From Ischnura elegans (taxonomy: Eukaryota; Arthropoda; Insecta; Odonata; Coenagrionidae): 64,000 bases of DNA. The position numbers and the translations under genes were made by a program. Below, piece after piece: positions 12,316 to 24,349 of the stretch. Position 1 is the stretch's first letter. The number at the start of each line of letters is the position of its first letter. Under the pieces are notes generated by a model, which worked only from the letters and a program-made list of their open reading frames with translations, was not told the DNA's origin and did no database searches. Location: positions 12,728,744 through 12,792,743 of the forward strand of contig NC_060248.1 in NCBI RefSeq assembly GCF_921293095.1, in the 5' to 3' direction.

Positions 12316-13199
12316 ACAGTAATGAATCGTGATAAATGTTTTGTTTGATGAGATAAATGATGACTGTTTTACCGGAAGTGATCCATCCAAGTATTGGTTG
12401 GATTGGTCCATTTGTATTCCTGCTAGTGTAGTACCTAATTATATTCTTTTGTGTCCATGTTAATGTACGTTATCATTCGTTTCCGAACTAATCCTTTCTA
12501 GTTAAGGAACCTAAATGCATAATCTCGTATTATTCGCGCCATGCGACGTTGCCATGGAATCATCATTAGTTCGGACGGATCAGTAAACAAATTGACGGAT
12601 TTTCGCCCTCCATTTCAGTTAGGTGCGTGCACGCGTGTTATCCGTGCTCAGAATTCCTATTTTGACGCGAGCGCTGGCCCTAATCAAGCCGAAGTAATTG
12701 CCTCCCATTTCAGCCATAGGCCATTACAACTCGTTATCACTTGCTCCTCGTTCGTTATCGTATCCATTGGCATTCTGTTTGTTCATCGGCGCACCAAAGT
12801 GACGGACGAAGGCTTTCGGACGTATTGCCGCACGTTTTCGTGTCACTCGTTGTTTTTTTCAACGAAGCAGGTCCGTATCAAGCAGTGAATTTGTTCTATT
12901 CCTGTGGAGTACTTGACGCAAAAAAAAATATGAGCGTGTAGCCTTGATAACGAGAAGAATTATTTATTGTTGCAATTTTTAATGATTGGAAAATATAATT
13001 GAAACCACTTATTAATATTTAGATGCCAATCCTTAAAAATGGATAATTTAGAAGAACAAGCAGTTATGATCTTTCTAATTCGTTTGCTTTGAAATTTTTA
13101 TCTCCATTACAGTCCAGTTAAAATGTAATTTTCTTGTGCGAACATTTAAAACACCTTTGTATTCATTGATTTAAAGTTTCAATGTGCAGTTCTCATTCT

Positions 13200-13380
13200 A
13201 TAATGGGTTAGTCGTAGTTAACTTATCCGGGATACGAAGCCGGGTCTCCCAGTTGCCGGTGAGGCATGCCACTAGCTGCACCACCAAGCTCTCTTCTCCC
13301 AAGGAGAATGCCTGGATTATTCGTTTGCTCTCCCGGGTAAACAAAATATTTTTTCATGACGAATTTCATTCTCGGTGTAC
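13200..13380 (-). mobile_element. tRNA-headed SINE of the GCTTGGTGGT family, minus strand
   Basis: Reverse complement gives GAGCTTGGTGGTGCAGCTAG followed by a slightly decayed box B (GGCTTCGTATCCCGG). A stretch resembling the family body, AAATATTTTTTCATGACGAA, lies on the plus strand just to the right (about 13345), in the opposite orientation to the head. This hints at two abutting fragments. Confidence 0.45.
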
Positions 13381-13399
13381 ATAAAAAAGGGAAATTGGC

Positions 13400-16330
13400 A
13401 TTCCCAAGTGCGTGCTCCAGCAGCAGGCAAACGGATATGTGCAGGCTAAGTGAATTACACTCTTTATCCTCTTCTCTAAGCTTGTTAGAGGGTCGTTACG
13501 GTTCCATTTTTTCGCATGAAAGGAGCCGATGAATGATGCTTCATCTTTTCATCTAGACGAGGTTGCTTTATGTGTTCAAAGAGAAACATAACTCAAAAAA
13601 AGCCTCGGGAATATTATCTCTACTGCAATCCCACGCATTTGTCTTGACGAACGTGCTTCAGTGGACGAGTCAATAGTAGACCTTGCATGGTAGACCTTAG
13701 CTAGCTGTAAACCCGAGCAGAATTAATCTCAAAGTTGTCCTTATTATTGCTCTTGGGAATAATAATACTAGAAAATGAATACATAGAGTGATTATTATTT
13801 AAGAAAGCTTGTCCAACACATAGACAAATTATTCCAAATTCGAGGATTTCCAAATATACTTCAATGGAATGAGTATGCAAAATAATCGATGCAAAATGCT
13901 GATTATGATCAGAGCCCTTTTCCACGCCCACACTGAAAGAATAACTCTAATACAGGATCATGTATTGTGATCATTGACAGATAATTTTTCCAGTGCTTAA
14001 CTTTAGAGATTATAACAACATTAACATCAGGATTCAAAACACAGCAAATTCTTTACAGTTCTTATTTTAAATAAAACTATTCGCACAACGTTGTACATCA
14101 AAGTCCAAAAACTAAAATTAGTATTCCCCGAGGTATTTTAGCTGCAGGAAGTGTTTTTCAGAATAATGTGTGACCCATGACTACAGCATTATTGATGGAC
14201 TAGTTAAAAAATTTCAATTTTCAAACGGTTCCATATGCGCTAAATATAGCTTTAAAATATGAATTTTATTGGAATAATCTAATTATATACGTGCACATCA
14301 TTTTAAGCCTCTAAAAAACCCAAACAAATAACGGTAGATAACAATAAATGTACATACGTTTAGTATTGCGCTACCAGCTGGTACACTATGGTACCACTAG
14401 GCGTCAACGGGTTTAAACCTGGCGTCATTCCAGTCTTTAAGCTACGGGATAATTTGAGGGCAAGGAAAGATGAGTGGCGATAGCACAATAGAAGGCGTAT
14501 TGACTACGGAATAAATAGTAATCTGTTCATCCTGCATAGAGACTCGAGGATTGCAAGAGAAAGTTTCGAGAGGAGTTACACATACCCAGAAAAAGTATAC
14601 CCTTCTCGAATAGTGCTTACTAACTTGTGTTTTCCATATAATTTCACGGTTATAAATTAATAGTATGCCACTGAATAGCGGCAGAGCTTATAATAATATC
14701 TCGCTTTGCTTTATTACCAAACGTGAGATGAATTTCTATAAAGAAAGGATTCGCTGACAATCGACAACATGCCACAAAAAAGGCAGAAATAAATTCAACC
14801 GACTAATACGTGATAGAGAGGAGTTTGAAGTATTAAAAAAATTGCTCTTTTCCAGAATTATGTTAATGCAAACGATGCGTTTGAGCTCAGAGAGCCATCA
14901 TTTAGTTTTTATCAATTAATAACATCACATTTGTACAATGGGGAACATGCATGAAATTTGTTCACCACGCTAATAAGTCCCACAGAATAGATAATTTTCT
15001 CACGAGTCCAAATATGTAAGCCAAAACTCTCCTAGCCCTCCACAAACGCCATTAAAAGCTTATTAAAAGTGATAGAATATCGTTTGATGTCACGTGACCT
15101 GAAACGCCCTCTGACGTCATCGCAAGGTACACCATTCACTTCGCTAAGAGAGCACAAGGGCAGACTCTTGATTGCAATATATCGAAGTAAAAATCATCAA
15201 CAAGCTTTTTAGTAGTTCCTCAAAGGACAAGTTGACTTAATAGGGATTTAAGAAAGCACAATACGACAGTTTACTTTTGGTCGACTTCCATATGGCGGCT
15301 GATTTTCTGAAAAATAGTGATTGCTTACAAATCTCACCAAACAATCCCCTTCATTTGTTTCAATAACGCCTTGGCAACCCAACATATTCCTAATCTGCTG
15401 TTTGACGTTAAAACAGCAATTATTTTCGCCATATTTGCGTTTGAGCCCCTGCATTCACCGATTTTCTATCCACTGCCTCAGTCTGTCATCTGTGGATTCC
15501 GTGCCGTGACGTCACGCTCCGATGACGTCGTGTTTTCAAGCAGCCGATGAAGATTAATTTTCAAAAACTTATAACTCAGCTGAAAAACATTATTCATCCG
15601 CGAAATTTTCGGTGAGTACATTTGAGATAGGGAACTTCTTATTCTAGTACTTTGAAAAAATTGTGCATGTTCCCCATTGAAGGGGTAATGGATTATTTGA
15701 GTATTTTGAGGAAGCGGTGGAAACCAGAAGTACAGAGAAAGTGATAAAACAGACAACCAAGGAGTAGAAAGAGGACTCTATTATTAGTTCAGATGAAAGA
15801 CACCAGGGGAAAACCTAAGGGAAAAGGAAAGGGTGGAAGAGAATAATAGAAAGGGCAGAGAGAAAGAAAGGCACGCATGTCATTAGAAATATGGAGAGGT
15901 GAGAGTCATTGTCGAGATGTTGCCAACGAATGATAAAAAGAGCACGGGAATTGCCAACAATGGTTTCATTGTGGCCGTTCGTCCAACGGTTAGCTCGCTC
16001 TCGTATCCAATATCATTGTTGCTTCCTTTCATGATTCCAGGACGACTCGATTCCATTCAAACTTCCAACACGCTCGAAGCGAAAGCGAACCAGACCCACG
16101 CATTTGTTCCTCCCGAATATCTCGAAATTGGGGAAAGATCCAGCTGCTACTCCCGTGTATGCGACAAAGCACTTAGTCCGGTGAGAAATGGATCTCCTTT
16201 CATAAACTCTCGGATACGTATGTCATTACAATCCCCTGATTACATTTTCCGTCAGCAGATATCCATTTCCAACCATTGCTATGAAGAAAACTCTATTTTT
16301 AACTACCATAGTTTAAATAAATACGAGATC
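13400..16330. other. Unassigned AT-rich DNA
   Basis: No element ends or protein domains were found. A 144-codon open frame at 15899-16333 has no recognisable domain and is listed under rejected items. Confidence 0.4.
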
Positions 16331-16339
16331 TAGTGCTTC

Positions 16340-16548
16340 CCCGACGAGTAGACCTACTTATGTTTTCTCGGGTTTCCTGCCGCGTGAGAGTGGCCATTTT
16401 CTCCAACTTTTTGCTGTTTGATACGTCATCAGAGAATGGGACAGATCGGGCAGGTGATACAGATATGGATAGGATGGAAGGTCTAACATCGAAACGTTGG
16501 AGAAAATGGACGCTCTCACCCGGGTGGAAACCCGAGAAAAACGTATTC
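16340..16548. repeat. Penelope-type inverted repeat
   Basis: An arm at 16360-16407 (GTTTTCTCGGGTTTCC, then GTGAGAGTGGCCATTTTCTC) recurs inverted at 16496-16545 (GAGAAAATGGACGCTCTCAC, then GGAAACCCGAGAAAAACG). Between them lies about 90 bp including GAAACGTTGG at the edge of the right arm. The combination of a GAAACGTTGG box and a CTCGGGTTTCC box resembles arthropod Penelope-like terminal repeats. Unlike the 6.2-kb palindrome the arms are imperfect. Confidence 0.5.
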
Positions 16549-16569
16549 AGTCCCATAATTTTACCTCGT

Positions 16570-18180
16570 TAAAATAAGATATTCAAATTGCTGCGATTCC
16601 AAAACTACATATACACTGACAACATAATGCTACCACAGGTTCAGCTTCATTGAGAATAGAATTTGAATGATATTTGCGTTGGTCACCAAAGAGCGTTAAA
16701 AATAACAAAACTCCATAAGAAACACAAAAAACCATTGGGTTTATTCTATAGGGGAATATTCCCCTTGAGAAAAACACCTGAGCTCTACCAAGGCGTAATG
16801 AGAGCGTTGGAGAAACGTTTCGAGATATTTATAAGGAAGAGACATAAACGCATAACCTTAATCTTATTATCTGCTCGATTTTATATCATCTTCAGAGATG
16901 AGAACATCTGATGATAATTTGAATTGACCAAACTGTACTTGTTTCAAGTATTTCTACCGCTGTTTTTCACATTTGATACATCTTACAGAGCATATCATTT
17001 CAGACATCGTATTAAACATTCAGCAATTTTGAAAGGCCTATGGTATCTTTCAGGCACAGAAATTTCCTAATGCTTGTCGAGAGATTGTGTTGTGAGCGAC
17101 CTGTGCGTATTTCAAAGAACTCATGGTATACGGCACTAACAGCTTTGTTTTTTTCCCTACTTGAATGCCGTTTTTTACGACCAAAATGGTACGTTTCACC
17201 ATAAAGGATTATTTTTACACACAAAATAGCGAGATTTTCCGATACTTTTTAAGGGTAAGAGCTAGATAATAATTGAACATTCACTTATCTAAGTGATTAA
17301 ATGTATCAATGCTATCTACACATTATCTTAAAAATACAAGATGCACCAATTTTACTATTATAAATCAGCATAAAAAATGTAAAATAACATTAAAAATCAT
17401 ATGAAAAATCGGCTTATGGTACAAAAATGCCTGGTCCACTGTTTTAGGTAGATCATTTTTTTTAATAAACAGATCGCCAGTAATTTCGATACTTTTATGG
17501 AATCGAATACTCTTGCAATAGTTATAATCCACTAAGCTGCCACAGCCTACAAAATATATTGGCAGGGAGCACATTGGATTTTTAAATGGGACTAATATTT
17601 TTCGTCCAACTAACAAGTGCCACCGGTTTTACCAGGAATATTTGGAGCGAAATGTTTCCTCTATTTATTCCACTTATTTATTTATCAAATTATTTGACTT
17701 CCGTGTTATTAGATGGATCCGTAAATATAGGTCGATCAGAGACATTAAACAATGAGGAGATTTCATTGAGCGATGAAAATGTAGACACGAGAATATTACC
17801 AACTCACCAATTGATTCAGAAGATCGTTTATCGCATTCAGAGGTGAGTTCAAATACACTAATGCGACTGGAGTGATTTGAAATCACAACACGATGCACGG
17901 AAAACCCAGTGGAGAAAGGCTACATTCAAATTAGATTGAGTTTAATAATGTAACACAAATACTCGCAGTTTTCAAAGTGACGCACTCAGTGAAGTGGTAG
18001 AAGTTTTACGAGGAATATTGGAGACATGGAAAGGATTTAGAAGCTGGAAAAGATTAAGAAAACTGGAGAGGATTTTGAATACCCAGGGCTGAAATGTGGG
18101 ATATGACGCAGAATTTTTGTACACCTGATCGATCGATAAAATTTCACTGACATTTCAGCCTATGACAATTAAAAACTCAT
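16570..18180. other. Unassigned AT-rich DNA
   Basis: Only short open frames on both strands; no terminal repeats, tRNA-like boxes or domains recognised. Confidence 0.4.
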
Positions 18181-18189
18181 CCATGAATA

Positions 18190-18388
18190 GGTTAGAGCAG
18201 CGGTTCCCAAAGTGGGGGTCGCGACCCCCAAGGGGGTCGTAGGCCGTTCGGAAAGGGGTCGCGAGATACTAATAATATGGTGAACAACGTACTTAAACTT
18301 GGACGACCATTTTTAGGGGGTCGCGGCTAAAAAGAATGAGCTAAAATGGGTCGCGGAAAGAAAAAGTTTGGGAACCGCTGGGTTAGAG
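18190..18388. mobile_element. 183-bp hAT MITE with 8-bp target duplication
   Basis: The element spans 18198-18380, starts CAGCGGTTCCCAAA and ends TTTGGGAACCGCTG, perfect terminal inverted repeats typical of hAT transposons. It is flanked by the identical 8-bp repeat GGTTAGAG at 18190-18197 and 18381-18388, the target size of hAT transposases. Inside are several GGGTCGCG motifs, likely subterminal transposase-binding repeats. It codes for nothing and must have been moved in trans. Confidence 0.9.
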
Positions 18389-18492
18389 CAATGATTTGCT
18401 ATAGAATATGCCTAAAAATACTGGCAAGAATAAGAATTTATTTTCATATTTGTAGCGCTGTTGTGTAGTGTTTGCCACACTTCTCAGTGCAT

Positions 18493-18572
18493 TTAACACT
18501 TTCGCTGCGGTGGACGCACCGGTGCGTCCTGCGCAAACTATTGTCCTGAGCGGAGGACGCACCCGTGCGTCC
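18493..18572. mobile_element. Possible piggyBac-type end with paired palindromes
   Basis: A TTAA (18493-18496) is followed by CACTTTCGCTGCGG and two copies of an 18-bp palindrome, GGACGCACCGGTGCGTCC (18512-18529) and GGACGCACCCGTGCGTCC (18555-18572). TTAA is the piggyBac target and C-rich ends followed by palindromic subterminal repeats fit that superfamily. No matching right end was found, so this is at best one end of an element. Confidence 0.35.
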
Positions 18573-18639
18573 TGCTCCGACCCATTTTCAAATGCGCCCA
18601 GAATCATCCGAGAACGGCCAAGGCGTTCCGAATTACCTC

Positions 18640-20925
18640 TCGCTGCTCTATTACATTCAGTACGATGTAGTATTCGCCGTCGTTTCTAGGAATGGCCTTT
18701 AATTTTTATCTAACTACTTTTTCATATTTTTTTGGATTTATTCGTAATTTTTATGGTATTTTCATTTTTCTGAACCTAATTGTCTTGGAATCGGATATAA
18801 ATATGTTATGCATACATTGGAAACTCCTCTGAATAATATTTCTATCAAATAAATTTTTATATTTATTTTGTTCGTATATTAATATGGTAAGTAAAAAGTA
18901 TAATAATATGTTAATTAATAATGGACAAATCTGAAAATATTTAAAATACCTGGACAAATTAGTTTAGACCATTTTATGGTTGCTTTTTTTTAATATAATT
19001 AATTTTATGTTTACTGATAATAAATCCCGTTGAATAGGTAATGCATCTAATTGACCCAGGTGCGATGCAGGAATTTTCTATACCCTTTTATCGAGCATAA
19101 CGTGGAAAAAGCAGGTCTAAAATTTGATCACCGTAAGGCATATCGAGGGGCATAATATAATTTATACTAATGAATTATAATCCATTGCACGCTTCAATGG
19201 TGCTTCCTTTTAGTCTATTTATGAGGTAAAAATGCCATAATGTTGCCGAATATTGTTTCAAAATTATGAAAAGTTTTGCTGAACATTTAATTTTTCCCAA
19301 AGTTTTATGATAGGATTCCTTAAAATTCCACCTTTAAAACACACATGCACCAAATAAATAAGGGAGGTATGGCATGAAATCGGTCATTGGCCTATTTGGA
19401 TCTTGATGAGAACCAGAAGCGATTCCCATTAACATTGATAAATTCATTAATCCTGTAATACAAATATTGATTGGGATTAGATTCCAACCCTAACAAGAGC
19501 TTTATTGTCCTTTCACTTATTATATCTCTTTCACAGGGTAAAGGCCCCTAGCAAAAGGTGAAAATTTGAAAACAAAAGTCACGAAGTAAGATTTTAAAAA
19601 TAAAACGCTTTCACCTGAATTGGCCTGTTTCGATCACTTCCAGTACTTGTGTTGAAGTACTTTTGTTATAAACCCATTAATACCCAATGTTTCTTCTAAG
19701 CAGCGTTAAAAATGTATAAATATTCATCTCTATTTAGGAAATACTTAAACTACGTGTTCTTTTGTGCTGTTAATTTTAATGGTGAAAAATATATCTACCA
19801 AAATAACTATGATTGAGTAGAGAAAATTTTCACATTTTAAAAATGAAAAGTCTTGGAACTTAATTTGTCCAAGAAGCAGCTATCGGTTAGAGAAGATTAA
19901 TTGCATCAAATTTTTGTATGCTTTTGTATTCCATCAAAGATTTTCCTAAAACTTTGATGGAATACAAAATAACGCTAGTTTTATACAAATTTTGGCTAGA
20001 AAATTAAAAACATTTGGCACATTTTTACATTATATTCACCTTACCCTGTCTATTCTATCATAATACTTGACAAAATATAACTTTAATCATAGGAAGAGAA
20101 GTTCATTTCACGGCGCAGCTGGAAGTAAAGAATTCAAACAACTGCGGAAAAAGACTGCATCAAAAAATGCCTTGTTTACTCGAATTTATTCAGGTCGGTG
20201 ATTTATGAATGGTCCTTTTAATCTTCCCCGAAACGCATTTTCACTCAATGGAAAAAAAACTCTTTGTGACTGAGCGAGTGTTTTATTCCGACCCTCCATT
20301 GTTAAAAAAACGCATTTTTTATGCGGTCAAATTTAGTGGTTAGCGTCATGCGTCGGCGATCTGTTTACCTTTTCTTGTAATTTCCTTTTCAGGGCAAGCT
20401 AGTCGACCTCCATTCGCGTGGAACCCAGCCTACTAACATCGAGTTGCCTTTTATTCGGCAAAGATAGAAAAGATTTTTTTCAAAGGCACATAATGTGTAG
20501 ATGTTTCCAATCTAAAGGCACCTGGTGCACTCCATTTTGTGAATGAGTAAATTTTCAAAGGAAAAAGATAAATTTTCTGCTTGCAGGTTAAAATGTAGGA
20601 TTCAAACCATTTGATTCATCTGTTTTCAATGGAACATATATTCAAATTATTAAAATTTTTTCAATAACGACATATTTTAATCCCCACAACTAATTGATAC
20701 TATTAATTAAGTTTTAATAGGCATTTTTTTAAATTACGTACCGATTACAGTTTGAGGGACGTTTCTATGTTAAGGTATTACGTTGAGATCTGTAGAAAAC
20801 GCGAGACTAAAAAGCATCTCAAACAATACTTCTTATTCACTGCATTACAAAAGACATGTTGTAGTTATTTCACCCCGATTTCATGACTACTGAAATACGA
20901 TTCAACGGCACTGAAATGATATACT
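18640..20925. other. Unassigned AT-rich DNA with one perfect hairpin
   Basis: No coding or element ends were recognised. A perfect hairpin with 18-bp arms (19922-19939 and 19952-19969, loop 12 nt; arm TTTTGTATTCCATCAAAG) stands out. It has the size of a small MITE remnant or a hairpin RNA precursor; nothing else supports either. Confidence 0.45.
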
Positions 20926-20932
20926 TTCCCCT

Positions 20933-21060
20933 TCGCCGGCCTCAGTAGCGGTGGGGTCAAGTTCTCGCCTGCAAAAGTGAAGACCACGGGTTCGAGTCCC
21001 GTAACGTCAATTTCTGTATTCATAACGTCCATTTTCATTAAAAGCCAGGCAAAGCCAGGC
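20933..21060 (+). mobile_element. tRNA-headed SINE, plus strand
   Basis: The head GGCCTCAGTAGCGGTGGGG is followed after about 35 bp by a good box B (GGTTCGAGTCCCG). The arrangement is that of a tRNA-derived SINE promoter. The head differs from the GCTTGGTGGT family elsewhere in the window. A tRNA gene is less likely because the acceptor ends do not pair. Confidence 0.5.
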
Positions 21061-21551
21061 AACGTTTCAATCGCTGTTCGCGGCCGTACGTTCTGATTGG
21101 CTGAAAGACAGATGGTACCAGCGACGGGAAAAAAAAGATGTGCCGTGGGATGAAAAAAGGGATGGAATTCCCATCCCTGAAGACATCGCGGAAAATGAGC
21201 TCGTTTTTCCTCCATCATTGGAGGGATCCCTGAAGCTATCGCTCGATCATAAAATATACTTTTATGATTCAGGCTTTAACCTGTAAACTTTTAATGCCTT
21301 ACTCGCAGCACATGGTAAACACTAAAATCAAACTCTGCAATTTATTAATCTTCCTGAAGTTTTATGCTACACTGAATGCTTCACGCAAATACATCCTACG
21401 ATAGTAAATCAATTCATGAGCGTAAATTAATTAGTTATGATCTTAAGGAACGCAACAGGTGCTAAGCAAAGTACTAAATTGTATTTAATAGGGTCTGTGT
21501 TCAGGAGCGGTAGCAGTAATTGTAATTAATCGGAGATGGCGATTTTTTTAC

Positions 21552-21798
21552 CTGGAAGTAGAGGACGACCTTGCAGAGCGCCGTTCCCATGAACCACGTC
21601 TCGGTGACGTCCCAGGCGACGGTTGGCGGCAGACAGAAGAGGATCACCATGAAGTCCGCCACGGCCAAGTTGACGATGAAGTAGTTGGTGACGGTTCGCA
21701 TGGAGTGGTTGCGACGCACGGCGGCACAGACCAGCGCGTTGCCCACTAGACCCACGGCGAACACGACGGCGTGCAGAGCGATCAGGAACCACTCGTAT
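21552..21798 (-). CDS. Internal exon of a class A neuropeptide GPCR
   Basis: A 247-bp exon bounded on the minus strand by an acceptor (pyrimidine-rich TTATCTAG) and a donor (CCAG|GTAAAA). It encodes 82 residues from YEWFLIAL to CKVVLYFQ. They hold TM1 with GN of the class A family (LVGNALVC), the intracellular turn MRTVTNYF, TM2 with LAVAD (the conserved sodium-site Asp), an extracellular-loop Trp (ETWFMG), and the conserved Cys at the top of TM3. The motifs NHSMRTVTNYFIVNLAVADF and CLPPTVAWDVTETW point to the orexin/allatotropin-receptor branch, which couples peptide binding to G proteins at the plasma membrane; that subfamily call is inference. The exon starts in phase (one base of a split codon) and ends in phase 0. 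It is much GC-richer than its flanks and has no internal stop, as expected for a selected exon. Neighbouring exons are not visible, so flanking introns exceed several kilobases. Confidence 0.88.
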
Positions 21799-21974
21799 CT
21801 AGATAATGATACAAAGAAAATGGCATTAGCACTAGCAGGACACACACCACCTAAAGTTACGGGCATGGATTAATTTCACCCAGTTTGAACGAGGGCCAGA
21901 TTATTTCACGGGCAGTTGTAGTTAGTGGCGTAGCGAGGGGGGGTCCGGACCACCCCGAAATATAACAGCACACT

Positions 21975-22570
21975 TACGGGAGACCGGGGCACGTTGGCCC
22001 GATTTTTTTATTTTTATATATTAATTATTTATACATATTTAACTTTATGAAATTATTGCTAAATTATATAACAGTCTTTCTGAATCTGGATGGCAATAGT
22101 TAAAATTGAATATATAAGCTATAAATTTTTAAAAAATAAATAAATACTGGGCATATGATAGGTGGGCCAATCTGCCCCTACATCGGGGTAAGTTGGCCCA
22201 GTGGCTGGGGCACGTTGGCCCATGTATTTTTTGATAAGCTAAACTAGTATGATTGTAGGAAATCAAAATAAAACTAAAAGTTATCAAGAAATATATTTCA
22301 ATATATGTAACCATTTTAGTGAACCAAAAGGAAAGCTTTAAATTATTAGGATTTATAGCGTGCTAATACAAACCAGTTAACTTTTGTGACTGTCCAGATA
22401 CGAAGGATCAGCACAGTTATTGCACTTGTAAAATAGTACGCGGATTTCATTGTTAACACATGTCTGATGAGCCCAACGCTTGCAATTTGTGTATTGAATA
22501 CATTGTGCTCCAGGCTTTCCGTCGAAAAAGGCTGTTGAGAACCCTTTACTTGGTACTCTGTTTTTCAAAA
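21975..22570 (-). pseudogene. Pogo/Tigger-like transposon remnant with C-terminal zinc-binding fragment
   Basis: A 63-codon open frame at 22377-22568 (minus strand) contains GAQCIQYTNCKRWAHQTC and YKCNNC. The spacing of Cys, Trp, His and Cys resembles the PHD-like finger at the end of pogo/jerky-type DDE transposases. Just downstream at 21986-22221 lie four copies of a 15-nt motif GGGGCANNTTGGCCC (three direct, one inverted), plausible terminal or subterminal binding repeats. No DDE core is present, so the element is reduced to its tail. The assignment rests on a short motif. Confidence 0.4.
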
Positions 22571-22599
22571 AATTAACCCTTGGGCTTGGACTCCCCCGA

Positions 22600-23890
22600 A
22601 TAAAATTTCTGGCTACTCGATTGGTTTTAGTAGTTTGGGTTTACCTGTAACATTTTTTAATGACCTGATATTTCTCTACTTACCTACAACCTTAATTCTC
22701 CTATTTTGGTTTCGAAATTTCGTAAAAATTTTAAGAGGTTCTTTTGCTATCGTGGTTCCTTTAATAAATAGGTTGAAATAGCGCGGATTACGTAAATAAA
22801 CGACTAAAATTATGAATTTATTAATTAATTCTTACATGTTGAATGGAAATTATTGAGATAAATTACGTCAGTGTTCCTCGACTTTCTCTTTGAATAGTGT
22901 TCCACCCATGAACGCATCAGCAAGTTTAAATAACTGAATACTAAACCTATATGGTACTGAAGCCTAGTAGTAACTAGAGTAACTAAAGCTGAGCGTACAT
23001 CCATTTCCTAGAACAGCATACACATTCTCTCAATGTGGGGAAAATATCCAAGAGTTCGTCATAAAAACCCCTACAGAGCAATAGTCCCGCCATCTGGTGT
23101 GATAACGATCAAACACAATGTGATGGACTTCACTACGGAGCCGATTCTATAATGTTGGACCCAAGTGGACAAAGCATATCGCGTTTTTCACTCAACAGCA
23201 GAGGGCCAAAAAAATGATTGCCCTCAAAAGAAAAGGCATGTCCGCAACTGAGTGATTCAAAACAATTACTTTTCAGATTCGGAATTTAAAAAATGCTCCG
23301 TCGTCATTGATGGCATTTATAGAAGGGAGAAAGTGAAATATTTCGGCTCACAGAATGTGGATAACTCAATCCTTATATTTTTCATTCAACACTTTTTCCA
23401 GTTATTTTTCCATCCAGCCTTCCAGCAAACCTTTTTACAGCCAGAACAACTGTGGCACCATTTTCCTGTAACTGCATTTATTTGACTTCGGATAAATTCA
23501 GTTACTCAGAGCTCAAAAATAAAAACGTTGACGGGCTGATATTTAACTTTTAGCATGATTCAAGCGGTTGATGCAACGAACACTAAATCAGCTTTTTGTC
23601 AAAATATATTGCAGCATTAATGAAAGAGATTTGGCACGTTTCACTCTTAAGAACTTTATTCACTGCACTACGCCTCGTATATTACACTGCCAACTAATAT
23701 TTTTACTACATGTTTACACAACTACTGTCGTTACAGCCTGTGTAAACCCGAGTATTGACAAACACTTAGCAACTGGGTATGCAACACGCGAGGCCTATTT
23801 ATGCGCCCACGTCAGGCGATGGAGTACAATTAGAATAAGCTATATTGAAATGTCCATGAAAATAATATATACTTCTACTCGTGCCAACCA
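22600..23890. other. Unassigned AT-rich DNA
   Basis: Short open frames only; no domain, SINE head or element end was recognised. Confidence 0.4.
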
Positions 23891-23904
23891 CCTTGATATC
23901 AATG

Positions 23905-24345
23905 GAGATTGCCCCGACGTTTCGCGACCGACTGCTGGTCACTTTTTAGGATAGGACGACACTTCAAATTGAAGGAGTGTATGAAATCCCCTGCCGATCG
24001 TGCGAGAAGAAATACATCGGGGAAACGGGACGAACAGTCAAAACTCGGATAGAAGAACACAAGCGGGCCATTCGACTGGGTCACTCTTCAAAGTCAGCCG
24101 TAGCGGAGCACGAAGCCACCGGACATGAGATCGACTTCGAGAAATCAAGAGTCATCGCGAGGATAAAACATTTTAAAACCCGACTCATCCGCGAGGCCAT
24201 AGAAATAAAGAAGAACAAGAACAACTACAATAGAGATACCGGATTAAGAATCAGCAATACTTGGAACCCAGTCATCCGCAACATTTCGTTATCTTCCCCC
24301 TCCAGCCCTCACTCTTCACACCCTCCGCCCACCCCTCCCACCTGA
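23905..24345 (+). pseudogene. Penelope-like element: GIY-YIG endonuclease domain, 5'-truncated
   Basis: From about 23957 the reading frame gives GVYEIPCRSCEKKYIGETGR, the GIY-YIG core (VYEIPC and KYIGETGR), then KTRIEEHKRAI, an HEATGHEIDF block and KTRLIREAIEI, the order seen in the C-terminal endonuclease of Penelope-like reverse transcriptases. In these elements it nicks target DNA to prime reverse transcription. The frame stays open to a stop at 24343-24345 after a Ser/Pro-rich end. The reverse transcriptase part is absent. Immediately upstream (23910-23945) lies an inverted terminal-repeat piece with CGACGTTTCGCGACCG, the same kind of sequence as in the 6.2-kb palindrome, so the copy is the usual 5'-truncated insertion capped by an inverted terminal segment. 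Confidence 0.8.
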
Positions 24346-24349
24346 AATA

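Noticed and set aside
12541..12888. 115-codon open frame
   Set aside because: No domain, overlapping alternative frame of similar length, and sits between repeats; length alone is not evidence.
15899..16333. 144-codon open frame, longest unexplained one in the first 25 kb
   Set aside because: No motif or membrane pattern recognised and no second copy in the window; could be chance.
20933..21010. tRNA gene
   Set aside because: Good box B but acceptor ends do not pair and the sequence runs on into a longer body; treated as a SINE head.
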